Shown: positions 1-9,027, numbered from the stretch's first letter. The stretch: DNA of 32,189 nucleotides from Curvivirga aplysinae (GCF_009711445.1 NZ_SMMC01000184.1:611-32799), one strand, 5' to 3'. Notes: a model not told the origin generated them from the letters alone. Made by a program: numbers and translations.

Positions 1-383
1 AACCAGTCATGGAAATGGAGCCTGAACCTGAGCCGGAACCAGAGCCGCTTGAGCTTATGGAAGAGTATGAAGAATACGAAGAAGAGGAGCCTTTGGAACT
101 CATGGAAGAGTATGAAGAAGAGCCTCTTGTTCTTGAGGATGAGCGAATTATCTCCAATTATACGGAAGAAGTTGGGGTTGCATCGCTTGCGCATCTTGAA
201 AATTCCATTCGAATGGGGCATTCAGGGGAAACACTGGAAGAAATTGTAAAAGGTCTTTTACGTCCAATGCTGAAAGTTTGGCTGGACGAGAACCTGCCTG
301 AGATGGTAGAGCGCATGGTTCAAAGAGAAATTGACCGTATGGCTTCCGGTGCACGTCGAGTCTCCGATAGAGACGACTACTGA
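1..383 (+). CDS. popZ: PopZ-like polar organizing protein (DUF2497), 5' end cut by window
   Basis: The reading frame is open to the left edge, so the first visible ATG (position 9) is probably internal and the N-terminus is missing. The visible part begins with Glu-Pro dipeptides, then a very acidic stretch in which EPLELMEEYEE occurs twice, and ends in a conserved helical domain with LEEIVKGLLRPMLKVWLDEN and a MVQREIDRM segment. That C-terminal domain is the signature of PopZ/DUF2497 proteins, and in Caulobacter popZ likewise sits beside valS. PopZ forms polar condensates that anchor ParB/centromeres and recruit cell-cycle kinases: an acidic, Pro/Glu-rich linker keeps the condensate fluid and the C-terminal helices drive oligomerisation. 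A strong terminator follows, so it probably does not share all its transcripts with valS. Family assignment is firm; the polar role here is inferred from the family. Confidence 0.85.
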   Translation, partial: PVMEMEPEPEPEPEPLELMEEYEEYEEEEPLELMEEYEEEPLVLEDERIISNYTEEVGVASLAHLENSIRMGHSGETLEEIVKGLLRPMLKVWLDENLPEMVERMVQREIDRMASGARRVSDRDDY

Positions 384-405
384 TTTTGCACCGTTGAGAG
401 TTACA

Positions 406-439
406 CGCCCCGCTGGGAATTCTCTTAGCGGGGCGTTTT
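406..439 (+). terminator. Rho-independent terminator after popZ
   Basis: A perfect 9-bp GC-rich stem (CGCCCCGCT at 406-414 with AGCGGGGCG at 427-435) closes a 12-base loop and is followed by TTTT. It lies 22 bases after the popZ-like stop and only about 35 bases before the valS start. Confidence 0.88.
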
Positions 440-474
440 GTATTTGTAATTGATTAATTGGATTGAAGGCCAAA

Positions 475-3129
475 ATGCTGGATAAAACATACGAACCTGC
501 GACGGCAGAGGATAAACATTACGCCAAATGGGAACAGACTGGCAGTTTTAAACATGGACAGAATACATCCGAAGATGCATTTACCATCGTCATCCCGCCA
601 CCAAACGTCACAGGTAGCCTGCATATGGGCCATGCGTTGAACAACACATTGCAAGATGTGATGATCCGCCACAAACGTATGCAAGGGCTTGATGTGCTTT
701 GGCAACCAGGTACTGACCATGCGGGTATTGCAACGCAAATGGTTGTGGAACGTAAACTTGGCGCGGAAGGCATTAAACGCCGTGATTTGGGACGTGAGAA
801 ATTCCTTGAGAAAGTATGGGAATGGAAAGACGAATCTGGCGGTACAATCATTAACCAATTACGCCGCCTTGGTGCGTCATGTGATTGGAGCCGTGAACGT
901 TTCACCATGGATGAAGGTCTAAGCGCTGCCGTATTAGATGTGTTTGTACGTCTTCATAAAGAAGGTTTGATTTATAAAGACAAGCGTCTCGTGAACTGGG
1001 ATCCTGCCTTTGAGACTGCGATTTCTGATCTGGAAGTAATCCAGAAAGAAGTGCAGGGCAATATGTGGCACTTCAAATATCCTGTTGAAGGTGAAGACGG
1101 TGTATTCCTAACCGTCGCAACAACACGTCCAGAAACCATGTTGGGCGATTCCGGTGTTGCTGTTCATCCGGAAGATGAACGTTACAAACATTTGATTGGC
1201 AAGAATTGTATTCATCCGCTAACAGGCTTTAAATTAAAGATCGTTGGCGATGATTACGCGGACCCTGAACAGGGGACTGGTGCGGTGAAAATGACACCTG
1301 CACATGACTTTAACGATTTTGAAGTGGGTCGTCGTCATAACCTTGAAATGATCAACGTGATGACTCCAACCGCGCATATGAATGATGATGTGCCAGAAAA
1401 ATATCGTGGTATGGATCGTTTCGAATGCCGTGACGCTGTTATCGCGGATATGGATGAACTTGGTTTTTATGCAGGTAAAGAAGATCACGTACATATGGTG
1501 CCTTATGGGGATCGTGGTGGTGTGCCGATTGAGCCTTATTTGACGGATCAATGGTTCGTTGATGCGAAAACTTTGGCAGAGCCAGCGATCAAATCTGTTG
1601 AAGAAGGGCGCACCAAATTCGTCCCTGAGAACTGGACAAAAACATATTACGAATGGATGCGTAACATCCAACCGTGGTGTATTTCCCGTCAACTTTGGTG
1701 GGGGCATCAAATCCCGGCATGGTATGGCCCAGATGGTGAAACCTTTGTTGAGAAAACAGAAGCGGAAGCTATAGCCGCTGCTGAAAAACATTATGGTAAG
1801 ACAGTTGAGCTTACCCGTGATGAAGATGTTTTGGATACATGGTTCTCTTCTGCGCTTTGGCCTTTCTCTACATTAGGTTGGCCAAATGATACACCGGAAT
1901 TGGTAGCAAAACATTATCCAACAGATGTGTTGGTAACCGGTTTTGACATTATCTTCTTCTGGGTTGCCCGTATGATGATGATGGGCTTGAAGTTTATGGA
2001 AACTGAACCATTCCATACCGTGTACGTTCACGCGCTTGTACGTGACGAGCATGGTCAAAAAATGTCTAAATCTAAAGGGAACGTTATCGACCCATTGAGC
2101 TTGGTAGAGCAATATGGGGCAGATGCGCTTCGCTTCACATTGACATCCATGGCGGCACCAGGCCGTGACATAAAACTCGCCACCTCCCGTGTGGAAGGCT
2201 ATCGCAACTTCACAACCAAGCTCTGGAATGCGGCACGTTTCTGTGAAATGAATGAATGTGTTGTGACCAACGACTTTGATCCGAAGGATGCGAAAGCAAC
2301 TGTAAACCGTTGGATCGTAGGTGAGGTGGCAAAAACACGTATCGAAATCGATCGTGCTTTATCTTCTTATCGATTTAACGATGCAGCAAGCGTTGTTTAC
2401 CAGTTCGTATGGGGAACCTTCTGTGACTGGTATTTGGAATTGGCGAAACCATTGCTTAACAGTGATAACGAAGCTGCAAAAGCGGAAACACGCAAAGTTG
2501 CGGGCTGGGCTTTGGCACAAATACTGAAATTGATGCATCCATTCACACCATTTGTGACAGAAGAGATCTGGGAAAAACTTGGCGATAAACCAGATGAGCT
2601 TTTGATTACTTCTGAATGGCCACAATGTGGCGAAGACTTGATCGTTGATGATGTTGTGAAGGAAATGGAATGGGTGATCGGTATGATTACTGGTATCCGT
2701 TCTGTACGTTCCGAAATGAATGTACCGCCATCTGCACAAGTACCAATGATCTTGAATGGTGCATCTGATCAAGCTAAAGGTTGGTTGGAAACACATTGGG
2801 TATTGTTGAGCCGCTTGGCACGTGTATCTGAATCTTCTGTGGATGCGGAAGCGCCTAAAGGTGCACTAGAAATGGTGCATGACGGCGCAACAGTTGCCTT
2901 GCCAATTGCTGATGTGATTGACCTTGGTCAGGAAAAAGCACGTCTTGAAAAGGCAATTAAAAAGGCTGAAGGTGAATTGAAGAAAATCTCTGGCAAATTG
3001 TCTAATGAGAAATTCTTGGCGAATGCCCCAGAAGCTGTTGTCGAAGAAAACAAAGCTCGTTTGGCGGCTGAACAAGATGCTTGTGACAAGTTAAAAGCTT
3101 CTTTGGAGAAAATCGTCGCTGCGATGTAA
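475..3129 (+). CDS. valS: Valyl-tRNA synthetase
   Basis: Class I aminoacyl-tRNA synthetase that charges tRNA-Val with valine using ATP in the cytoplasm and edits mischarged threonine. The 884-residue product has the family's full layout: an N-terminal catalytic part with PPNVTGSLHMGHALN (the HIGH motif as HMGH), the CP1 editing domain with TTRPETMLGD, the SRQLWWGHQIPAWY block, the KMSKSKGNVIDP signature, an anticodon-binding helical domain, and a lysine/glutamate-rich C-terminal coiled coil. I chose ATG 475 because GAAGG lies five bases upstream and MLDKTYEP matches the usual ValRS start; an in-frame TTG at 463 would add four residues. The gene is flanked by terminators on both sides, so it is probably a single-gene unit despite its conserved position beside popZ. 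Nothing appears truncated. Confidence 0.97.
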   Translation: MLDKTYEPATAEDKHYAKWEQTGSFKHGQNTSEDAFTIVIPPPNVTGSLHMGHALNNTLQDVMIRHKRMQGLDVLWQPGTDHAGIATQMVVERKLGAEGIKRRDLGREKFLEKVWEWKDESGGTIINQLRRLGASCDWSRERFTMDEGLSAAVLDVFVRLHKEGLIYKDKRLVNWDPAFETAISDLEVIQKEVQGNMWHFKYPVEGEDGVFLTVATTRPETMLGDSGVAVHPEDERYKHLIGKNCIHPLTGFKLKIVGDDYADPEQGTGAVKMTPAHDFNDFEVGRRHNLEMINVMTPTAHMNDDVPEKYRGMDRFECRDAVIADMDELGFYAGKEDHVHMVPYGDRGGVPIEPYLTDQWFVDAKTLAEPAIKSVEEGRTKFVPENWTKTYYEWMRNIQPWCISRQLWWGHQIPAWYGPDGETFVEKTEAEAIAAAEKHYGKTVELTRDEDVLDTWFSSALWPFSTLGWPNDTPELVAKHYPTDVLVTGFDIIFFWVARMMMMGLKFMETEPFHTVYVHALVRDEHGQKMSKSKGNVIDPLSLVEQYGADALRFTLTSMAAPGRDIKLATSRVEGYRNFTTKLWNAARFCEMNECVVTNDFDPKDAKATVNRWIVGEVAKTRIEIDRALSSYRFNDAASVVYQFVWGTFCDWYLELAKPLLNSDNEAAKAETRKVAGWALAQILKLMHPFTPFVTEEIWEKLGDKPDELLITSEWPQCGEDLIVDDVVKEMEWVIGMITGIRSVRSEMNVPPSAQVPMILNGASDQAKGWLETHWVLLSRLARVSESSVDAEAPKGALEMVHDGATVALPIADVIDLGQEKARLEKAIKKAEGELKKISGKLSNEKFLANAPEAVVEENKARLAAEQDACDKLKASLEKIVAAM

Positions 3130-3154
3130 TTTCTTCTAAACAAAGAATCTGTTG

Positions 3155-3193
3155 AAGGCGTTGTAGGGTGATTTCTACAGCGCCTTTTCTTTT
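3155..3193 (+). terminator. Rho-independent terminator after valS
   Basis: AAGGCGTTGTAG (3155-3166) pairs with CTACAGCGCCTT (3175-3186), 12 bp with one wobble pair, around an 8-base loop, and runs into a T-rich tail (TTCTTTTCT). It begins 25 bases after the valS stop. Confidence 0.88.
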
Positions 3194-3245
3194 CTATTGA
3201 AAAATAACAAAAATATTAAATAAACTTATTTTGTTAACTTTTTAT

Positions 3246-3357
3246 GTCGCAAATTTGATTAAAGTGGGCGCAAATTGTCGCAGAGCTTCGGGCGGGCTCC
3301 ATTAGCGTAGGCGTCAGTTAACGAGATAATTCATTCAAGTAATAGCGCGCTTTACTT
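3246..3357 (+). promoter_or_regulatory. Repeat-rich upstream region of creatinase gene
   Basis: CGCAAATT occurs twice in direct orientation (3248-3255 and 3269-3276), starts 21 bp apart (two DNA turns), and a further GTCGCA follows at once. Nearer the gene, AAGTAA (3337-3342) and TTACTT (3352-3357) form an inverted repeat around the self-complementary AGCGCGCT (3344-3351). These are candidate operators for control of the creatinase; the binding proteins are unknown and no clear -35/-10 pair was assigned. Confidence 0.35.
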
Positions 3358-3391
3358 ACGATAACCTATTGAAAATTAGGAGGGATTCCTC

Positions 3392-4606
3392 ATGTTTAAT
3401 GATATGGACCGTCTGGTAAAGTGGCATAATGGTGAAAAAGAATATTCCCCTTTCTCCGATGCTGAAATGGAACGTCGTCAAAATGACGTTCGCAAGTGGA
3501 TGTCTGAGAATGATGTGGATGCATGTCTGTTTACATCTTATCACTGTATTAACTATTATTCTGGTTTCATGTATTGCTACTTTGGTCGTAAATACGGCTT
3601 CGTCGTAGATCAAAATAACGCAACATCTATTTCCGCAGGTATTGACGGTGGACAACCATGGCGTCGTACATTTGGTGACAATATTACCTATACTGACTGG
3701 CGCAAAGATAACTTCTTCTACGCTGTGCAGGGTCTAGTAAAAGGCGCGAAGCGTATCGGTATCGAATATGACCATGTACATCTTGATTACTTACAACAGT
3801 TAAAAGATGCATTGCCCGGTGTTGAATTTGTTGATGTCGGTCAACCATCTATGTGGATGCGCTCCATTAAGTCTGCAGAAGAAATTAAACATATCAAAGA
3901 AGGCGCACGTGTTGCAGATGTTGGTGGTTTCGCTTGTGCAAAAGCGATCGCAGCAGGCGTGCCTGAACATGAAGTTGCGATTGCAACAACCAATGCCATG
4001 ATCCGCGAAATTGCCAATAGTTTTCCATTTGTGGAATTAATGGATACATGGACATGGTTCCAATCTGGCATCAACACAGATGGTGCGCATAACCCGGTTA
4101 CAAATAAGAAGATTGAATCTGGTGATATTCTAAGCTTGAATACTTTCCCGATGATCTTTGGTTACTATACAGCGCTAGAACGTACTTTATTCTGTGACCA
4201 TGTATCTGATGCGCATTTAGACCTTTGGGAAAAGAATGTGAAGGTACATGAACGTGGCCTAGAATTGATCAAGCCGGGTGCAAAATGTTCTGAAATCGCA
4301 GCTGAGTTAAACGAGATGTATCGTGAATGGGATTTGTTGAAATACCGTTCCTTCGGTTATGGGCACTCCTTTGGTGTATTAAGCCATTACTATGGTCGTG
4401 AGGCAGGTGTGGAGCTTCGTGAAGATATTGATACAGTTCTAGAACCAAATATGGTTGTTTCCATGGAGCCAATGATCATGATCCCGGAAGGTAATCCGGG
4501 TGCTGGTGGCTATCGTGAGCATGACATCTTGGTTGTTGGCGAAGATAGTGCAGAAAACATCACCAAATTCCCGTTCGGCCCGGAACATAACATTATTAAA
4601 AACTAA
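3392..4606 (+). CDS. Creatinase (creatine amidinohydrolase)
   Basis: Predicted to hydrolyse creatine to sarcosine and urea (EC 3.5.3.3) in the cytoplasm. The 404-residue length and many blocks match Pseudomonas creatinase as I recall it: FTSYHCINYYSGFMYCYFGR, SAGIDGGQPWRRT, DTWTWFQSGINTDGAHNPVT, GYYTALERTLF, FGYGHSFGVLSHYYGREAG and PGAGGYREHDIL. It has the M24 'pita-bread' fold; the catalytic histidine corresponds to His233, with Glu263, His325, Glu359 and His377 as the other conserved active-site positions. Creatinase uses this pocket without the dinuclear metal of M24 aminopeptidases. The start has a strong AGGAGG site 8 bases upstream, which could pair with the CCTC just before the ATG. 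No sarcosine oxidase, creatininase or transporter gene adjoins it. A related guanidino compound could be the real substrate. Confidence 0.93.
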   Translation: MFNDMDRLVKWHNGEKEYSPFSDAEMERRQNDVRKWMSENDVDACLFTSYHCINYYSGFMYCYFGRKYGFVVDQNNATSISAGIDGGQPWRRTFGDNITYTDWRKDNFFYAVQGLVKGAKRIGIEYDHVHLDYLQQLKDALPGVEFVDVGQPSMWMRSIKSAEEIKHIKEGARVADVGGFACAKAIAAGVPEHEVAIATTNAMIREIANSFPFVELMDTWTWFQSGINTDGAHNPVTNKKIESGDILSLNTFPMIFGYYTALERTLFCDHVSDAHLDLWEKNVKVHERGLELIKPGAKCSEIAAELNEMYREWDLLKYRSFGYGHSFGVLSHYYGREAGVELREDIDTVLEPNMVVSMEPMIMIPEGNPGAGGYREHDILVVGEDSAENITKFPFGPEHNIIKN

Positions 4607-4646
4607 GAATAAAAACCAAGACCCATCTAAGAGGTCGCAGGAAGCA

Positions 4647-4676
4647 AAAAGCCCGAGAAGAAAATCTCGGGCTTTT
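4647..4676. terminator. Bidirectional terminator between creatinase and chemoreceptor genes
   Basis: AAGCCCGAGA (4649-4658) and TCTCGGGCTT (4665-4674) form a perfect 10-bp stem with a 6-base loop. It is flanked by A's on the left and T's on the right, so it can end transcripts from both converging genes. Confidence 0.9.
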
Positions 4677-4704
4677 CGTCTAAATAATTTATAGTTAAAC
4701 GGAC

Positions 4705-6537
4705 TTAACTGTTACGAATGTTATTCAGGAAACGATCAACCTCACGCATCATATTGGATGCCTGTTCAGAGAGTTCGTCTGAAGCATGTTTCACATCACG
4801 TGCGGCACTGCCTGTTTCATCAGACCCAGTTTGAATGCTTTGCATGCGCATTGATACATCCTGCGTACTGGCAGAGGAAAGTTGTACCTTACCCGTGATA
4901 GATGAGGTGATATTTCGTTGATCATCCACGGCAACGGATACGTCGCTTGAAATTTGATCAATCTCATCAATTGTTGTGTGAATTTCTTCGATACTTCGAA
5001 CCGTTGCACTTGTTGCCTCTTGCATTTCTTTGACCTGTGCACCGATTTGATCCGTCGCATTAGTTGTTTGATTGGCAAGCGATTTCACTTCATTCGCCAC
5101 CACAGCAAAACCTTTACCCGCATCACCTGCACGTGCAGCTTCAATAGTTGCATTAAGGGCAAGTAGGTTAGTTTGATCTGCGATTTCACTGATTAAATCA
5201 ACCACTTGCTCAATATCCTGTGCCGTTGTCGAAAGTTTCTGGACCATTGCATTGGCTTGTTCAGCCTTGTTTACAGCATCATGGGCAATTTGTTGAGATC
5301 GAGATACCTGTGTATTGATATTTTCAATTGAGCTATTCAATTCACTTGTTTCTGCTTCAACCTGTTGTGCGTTTTGAGTTGCTTGTTCCGAAGCAGCTGA
5401 TACTTCAACACTTTGCGAATTTGTATCATCAGCTGTATGGGACATGCTACTTGCTTGACTGGACATTTCGGTAGCTGCTGCTGATACGGCTTCAACGATA
5501 CCTTTTACGCTTTCCTCGAAGTTATCGGCCAAGGCATGCATTGCTTGACGCTTTTCCTCTTCGGCCAGTTTTTCTCGTTCTACTTGCTCTGCTTGAAGGC
5601 GTTGACGATCTTCAATGCCTTGGCGAAAAACATGTAAGGCACGGGTAATGTCGCCAATTTCATCCTTACTTGGTTTTGGTATGTCTACATCTGTCTGGTC
5701 CTGGCTTAATTTTTCACTGATCGCTGTTAGGTTTATCAATGGCTTAACGATTTGTAGGCGCGCAAGTAATAGGGATAATACCAGTAAAACCAAAGAAACG
5801 ACAGAAGCAGTAATGATGATCATATTTTGAAGTTCAGATGCTTTTGCACTTTCCTCTTCAATATAGGTCATATTGGTTTGGTTACTGACCATTAAAATTT
5901 GTTCAATAGCTATTTCCAGAATATCTGCAGTCTTATTGATGCGATCAACCATCGCATTCAAAACTGGAGTTTCGTAATAAAGGAAACTGCTATTAGCATC
6001 TTCAAAACGATAGACGCCTAATAGATCAAGAGTACGATCATTCGCTTTTTCGTATTGAGCGAAGAGAGCCGGTATCGTCACTAGACTGCGTTGGATATAG
6101 TAAACAGATTTTGCTAGCTCACTATCGGTATTATCTCCATAGAGCGCATCCAGAATAATGGGAAGTTCAGTTATAGCATCAATCTTACTAGCTAACTCCT
6201 TAATACCATCTTGAAGCTTTATCCTATTTGCCTTGATTGTTTTTGCGTTTTCGCTATCCCGCAGAACAAGCGTATTTTGATGTTCACCTAGAAAACCATT
6301 TAACACCCCTAATGTTTTGGTCATTTGACCTTCAAGTTGAGTTATAATCTGGGTTTGTTGAGCTGTTGCAGCAAGATTGTCACGTTTGGATTGGAATAGA
6401 TCATCGATGATATTCCCATTCCATAAATTCGAGATTGCAGTGGCTGCACCAGTCAATAAAATTACCAAAATAATAAGTCCAGCAAGCTTGGTAGTGATAC
6501 TTTGATACCAATGGTTCTTATTTATGTTTTCAGTCAT
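4705..6537 (-). CDS. Methyl-accepting chemotaxis protein
   Basis: Transmembrane chemoreceptor that would signal to CheA/CheW. The 610 residues read as: short cytoplasmic N-terminus; TM1 about 18-38; a roughly 200-residue, mostly helical periplasmic sensor region (about 40-238); TM2 about 239-262; HAMP domain about 262-315 (contains [15 protein letters not shown]); and a long signalling coiled coil whose hairpin tip is the highly conserved [20 protein letters not shown] near 451-470, followed by [18 protein letters not shown]. The all-helical sensor is compatible with a four-helix or HBM-type bundle, but I cannot assign its ligand. There is no obvious C-terminal CheR-binding pentapeptide. It starts 9 bases after the stop of the exported-protein gene, with AGGGGGT before its ATG, so the two are very likely co-transcribed. 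Confidence 0.95.
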   Translation of the reverse strand: MTENINKNHWYQSITTKLAGLIILVILLTGAATAISNLWNGNIIDDLFQSKRDNLAATAQQTQIITQLEGQMTKTLGVLNGFLGEHQNTLVLRDSENAKTIKANRIKLQDGIKELASKIDAITELPIILDALYGDNTDSELAKSVYYIQRSLVTIPALFAQYEKANDRTLDLLGVYRFEDANSSFLYYETPVLNAMVDRINKTADILEIAIEQILMVSNQTNMTYIEEESAKASELQNMIIITASVVSLVLLVLSLLLARLQIVKPLINLTAISEKLSQDQTDVDIPKPSKDEIGDITRALHVFRQGIEDRQRLQAEQVEREKLAEEEKRQAMHALADNFEESVKGIVEAVSAAATEMSSQASSMSHTADDTNSQSVEVSAASEQATQNAQQVEAETSELNSSIENINTQVSRSQQIAHDAVNKAEQANAMVQKLSTTAQDIEQVVDLISEIADQTNLLALNATIEAARAGDAGKGFAVVANEVKSLANQTTNATDQIGAQVKEMQEATSATVRSIEEIHTTIDEIDQISSDVSVAVDDQRNITSSITGKVQLSSASTQDVSMRMQSIQTGSDETGSAARDVKHASDELSEQASNMMREVDRFLNNIRNS

Positions 6538-6546
6538 ATCACCCCC

Positions 6547-7464
6547 TTAAGATGCTTCAGCTGCGGCATCTTCCATAGCGAAGATGATGTCATATGCGAA
6601 GACTAACTGCTTATACACATCGGCCGGTGTACGATTGCTATCGACTTCAGGAGTTACGAGGGCGGTCTTATCACCCATTGCGATCTTGAGTGCGACAAGA
6701 TCTGCAATAATGGTTTTTAAAACAGCAATAGTATCATCGCTGGTTGCTTTTCCATCTTGTGGGTTTGGTACAACAATGCCGCCAGGAATATCTTTCTTAA
6801 GGTATTCGGTTTGATAATACTGAAGTTCTGCGGCCACAGATAGCGCATATAAATAATTATCATTTGGACGTTTATCTTTTTCGACTTCCGTATTTGGACG
6901 CGGTAGTAAGACTTTTTGATGCTTTGCGAGTTGTTTTACAATACTCAATAACATCGTTGCATATTGATAACTATCTCCTGGTTTTTGCCCCGGCAGGCCC
7001 AAGGATTTTAGTTGTTGTTCGATTTGTAAAAGGGCTATGTAGATTCCGTCTGTTGACCCGTCAACTGTCATAAGTTCATTAGATTGACCTTCTTTAATAT
7101 TATAAACCACATTTAGTTCATCTAGGCTCTTCATCTGAGCATTCAGGATATTTTCTATATCCGCCTCATTCCATGCTTTTAGCTCAAGCGGGGAGATGTC
7201 CATTATGGGTAAGCCATTGATAGTTCTTAATAGATTAATATGAGCAGAATTCGTTCTTGCCTGAACATAAACATGTCTCAAGCTGCGTGGTTGAACTTTA
7301 AACTCTGTACTTGCGAATTGTATGTAATCTGCTTGTTGTAATTGATTGATATGTGCAGAGATTTTAGATGTGAGTTGGGCAACGGAGTTAAGGTCCGCGG
7401 CCTGTGACATGGTAGATAGCCCACCAATACATAGAAGGCTGCCCGCAATAAGTAATTTTTTCAC
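6547..7464 (-). CDS. Exported protein of unknown function, paired with a chemoreceptor
   Basis: I do not recognise this 305-residue protein. It begins with a clear Sec signal peptide (MKKLLIAG, hydrophobic core, likely cleavage after SQA near residue 22) and has no further membrane segment or lipobox cysteine, so it should be periplasmic or secreted. The rest is predicted mostly helical, without cysteines in the mature part, and contains a Pro/Asn-rich middle (LLPRPNTEVEKDKRPNDNY). The start is GTG at 7464, with AGGAAA upstream. The next gene, 9 bases downstream on the same strand, is a chemoreceptor with a periplasmic helical sensor. A plausible but unproven role is a periplasmic partner or ligand-binding protein for that receptor. 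Confidence 0.8.
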   Translation of the reverse strand: MKKLLIAGSLLCIGGLSTMSQAADLNSVAQLTSKISAHINQLQQADYIQFASTEFKVQPRSLRHVYVQARTNSAHINLLRTINGLPIMDISPLELKAWNEADIENILNAQMKSLDELNVVYNIKEGQSNELMTVDGSTDGIYIALLQIEQQLKSLGLPGQKPGDSYQYATMLLSIVKQLAKHQKVLLPRPNTEVEKDKRPNDNYLYALSVAAELQYYQTEYLKKDIPGGIVVPNPQDGKATSDDTIAVLKTIIADLVALKIAMGDKTALVTPEVDSNRTPADVYKQLVFAYDIIFAMEDAAAEAS

Positions 7465-7723
7465 CCTGAGTTTCCTGTGAATTTATATGTCAAAAATTTT
7501 TATTATTACGACAATTATGAGACGTTTATTTGCTAATTGCAAATGAATGAGTAAAAAATCATTTCAAATTTTATCTAATTTGGGTATCCAGATATTTAAC
7601 TTGTATTTGAGTTGGGCGGAAAATCTGAAATGCTAGTTGCGCATGGGTGCAAATATGTTGTCTTGTATTCGGTTTGGAATCCTGACCATATAAAGCCAAA
7701 TTGGTTTCTTCAGAGGGAAAAGA

Positions 7724-8302
7724 ATGGCAAAGCTGCATTTTTATTTTTCAGCGATGAACGCTGGTAAAAGTACGATCTTGTTGCAATCAAGTTATAACTA
7801 TCAAGAACGCGGTATGAATACTTTAATTTTCACAGCCGCGCTAGATGATCGGTATGGTGTTGGCAAGGTAACCTCACGCATTGGATTAGAAGCAGATGCA
7901 GTGATCTTTCAAACTGTGGATGATCTCCTATCAATTACCAAAGAACGTCATTCAAATACCCCACTTTCCTGTGTTCTAGTGGATGAAGCTCAGTTTTTGA
8001 CAAGGCAACAAGTATTACAGTTATCCGATGTGGCAGACCATATGGGAATTCCTGTGATTTGTTATGGATTACGTACAGATTTCCAAGGTCAGTTATTCCC
8101 GGGAAGCGAAGCATTACTCGGTCTTGCCGATGAGATGCGTGAGGTGAAAACGATTTGCCACTGCGGAAGCAAGGCAACTATGGTTGTACGTTATGATGAC
8201 AAAGGAAATCCAGTGAAAGCCGGGGATCAAGTAGAAATTGGTGGAAATGACAGATATGTGTCCATGTGTCGAAAACATTGGAAAGAGACTTTAGGGATAT
8301 GA
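7724..8302 (+). CDS. tdk: Thymidine kinase (type II)
   Basis: Phosphorylates thymidine to dTMP with ATP in the pyrimidine salvage pathway. The 192-residue protein is collinear with E. coli Tdk. It shows the P-loop SAMNAGKST (9-17), [10 protein letters not shown], the [11 protein letters not shown] segment with the catalytic/metal acidic residues (DEAQ 87-90), [10 protein letters not shown], and a zinc site made by C145-x-C147 and C182-x-x-H185. A purine-rich ribosome site (AGAGGGA) precedes the ATG by about 8 bases. It is transcribed alone: divergent from the exported-protein gene and convergent with the GST gene. Confidence 0.96.
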   Translation: MAKLHFYFSAMNAGKSTILLQSSYNYQERGMNTLIFTAALDDRYGVGKVTSRIGLEADAVIFQTVDDLLSITKERHSNTPLSCVLVDEAQFLTRQQVLQLSDVADHMGIPVICYGLRTDFQGQLFPGSEALLGLADEMREVKTICHCGSKATMVVRYDDKGNPVKAGDQVEIGGNDRYVSMCRKHWKETLGI

Positions 8303-8306
8303 AAGA

Positions 8307-8337
8307 AAGGCCGGAAATTCCGGCCTTAATCGTTATT
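8307..8337. terminator. Shared terminator between tdk and GST gene
   Basis: AAGGCCGG (8307-8314) and CCGGCCTT (8320-8327) form a perfect 8-bp stem with an AAATT loop, just after the tdk stop and 11 bases beyond the GST stop on the other strand. The flanking T-rich run (TTATTTTA) and the A/T sequence on the left fit bidirectional use. Confidence 0.8.
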
Positions 8338-9027
8338 TTATGATACTTTAACTCTTCGACCCAAGCCATCATACATATCAAGCATCTTTTCGTACCATTC
8401 ATTCACACTATCATCATCTTTTAAAAATTTCTTGGTTGAAGAGGCACGCGCAAACATAAAACACCCCATCAGGATATAATCTGCGTAACCCGGTTCCTCA
8501 CCAGATATAAATGGTTGTGTAGAGAGCATCATTCTCACTGGGGTAAGATTATTGAACAGTATTTGAATCTGTTCATCATCATATTTCTGAAATTCTTCCA
8601 GTTTCCTAGCTATACGCTTTTCTCTTGTTTCACGGAAGTAATCTTTGTCTCCTTCATCTAATCCTTCAAAGATATCAAGTATAATCATTCGAAAAATTAC
8701 AGCCATAATCTGTGTGTTTGCCCACGATTCAATGAAGCGTGCTTGACCAATCGCAATATCGGAACCCATCAGTGTCGGTGCATTTGGATATGCATTGTCT
8801 AAATATTTTGCAATTTCAAAGCTATCGGATACTGAAATATCACCGTCATCGATAACAGGGACTGTAGGTGAGCCAGAATGTACTATCGCAGATTTCTCGG
8901 TAAAGCGGATGATGTGGGGTTCTGGCGTGATCCCTTTATGGGCAAGGGCATATTTTACCCGCCAGCAATAAGGGCTAAAGCGTCGATTGCTATCTGCACC
9001 CGCAAGTTCGTATAATTTCACAGACAT
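8338..9027 (-). CDS. Glutathione S-transferase family protein (LigE-like N-terminus)
   Basis: A 229-residue cytosolic GST-type protein. The N-terminal thioredoxin-like domain carries RFSPYCWRVKYALAHKGI, then the cis-proline segment SPTVPVIDDG and the DSFEIAKYLD block that binds the gamma-glutamyl part of glutathione. The C-terminal half is the usual all-helical domain, with a GEEPGYADYILMGCF segment. The SPYxWRxKYALxHKG pattern resembles LigE-type beta-etherases and their fungal relatives, but the protein is shorter than LigE (about 280 residues in Sphingobium) and the substrate cannot be read from sequence. The gene stands alone, with its promoter in the 244-bp divergent spacer before the unknown two-gene module. 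Family is firm; subfamily is moderate. Confidence 0.85.
   Translation of the reverse strand: MSVKLYELAGADSNRRFSPYCWRVKYALAHKGITPEPHIIRFTEKSAIVHSGSPTVPVIDDGDISVSDSFEIAKYLDNAYPNAPTLMGSDIAIGQARFIESWANTQIMAVIFRMIILDIFEGLDEGDKDYFRETREKRIARKLEEFQKYDDEQIQILFNNLTPVRMMLSTQPFISGEEPGYADYILMGCFMFARASSTKKFLKDDDSVNEWYEKMLDMYDGLGRRVKVS

Noticed and set aside
1234-1791. Minus-strand ORF of 185 residues inside valS
   Set aside because: It is fully antisense to a strongly conserved valS segment, has no ribosome site, and its translation is rich in His, Phe, Thr and Arg, as expected of a shadow frame.
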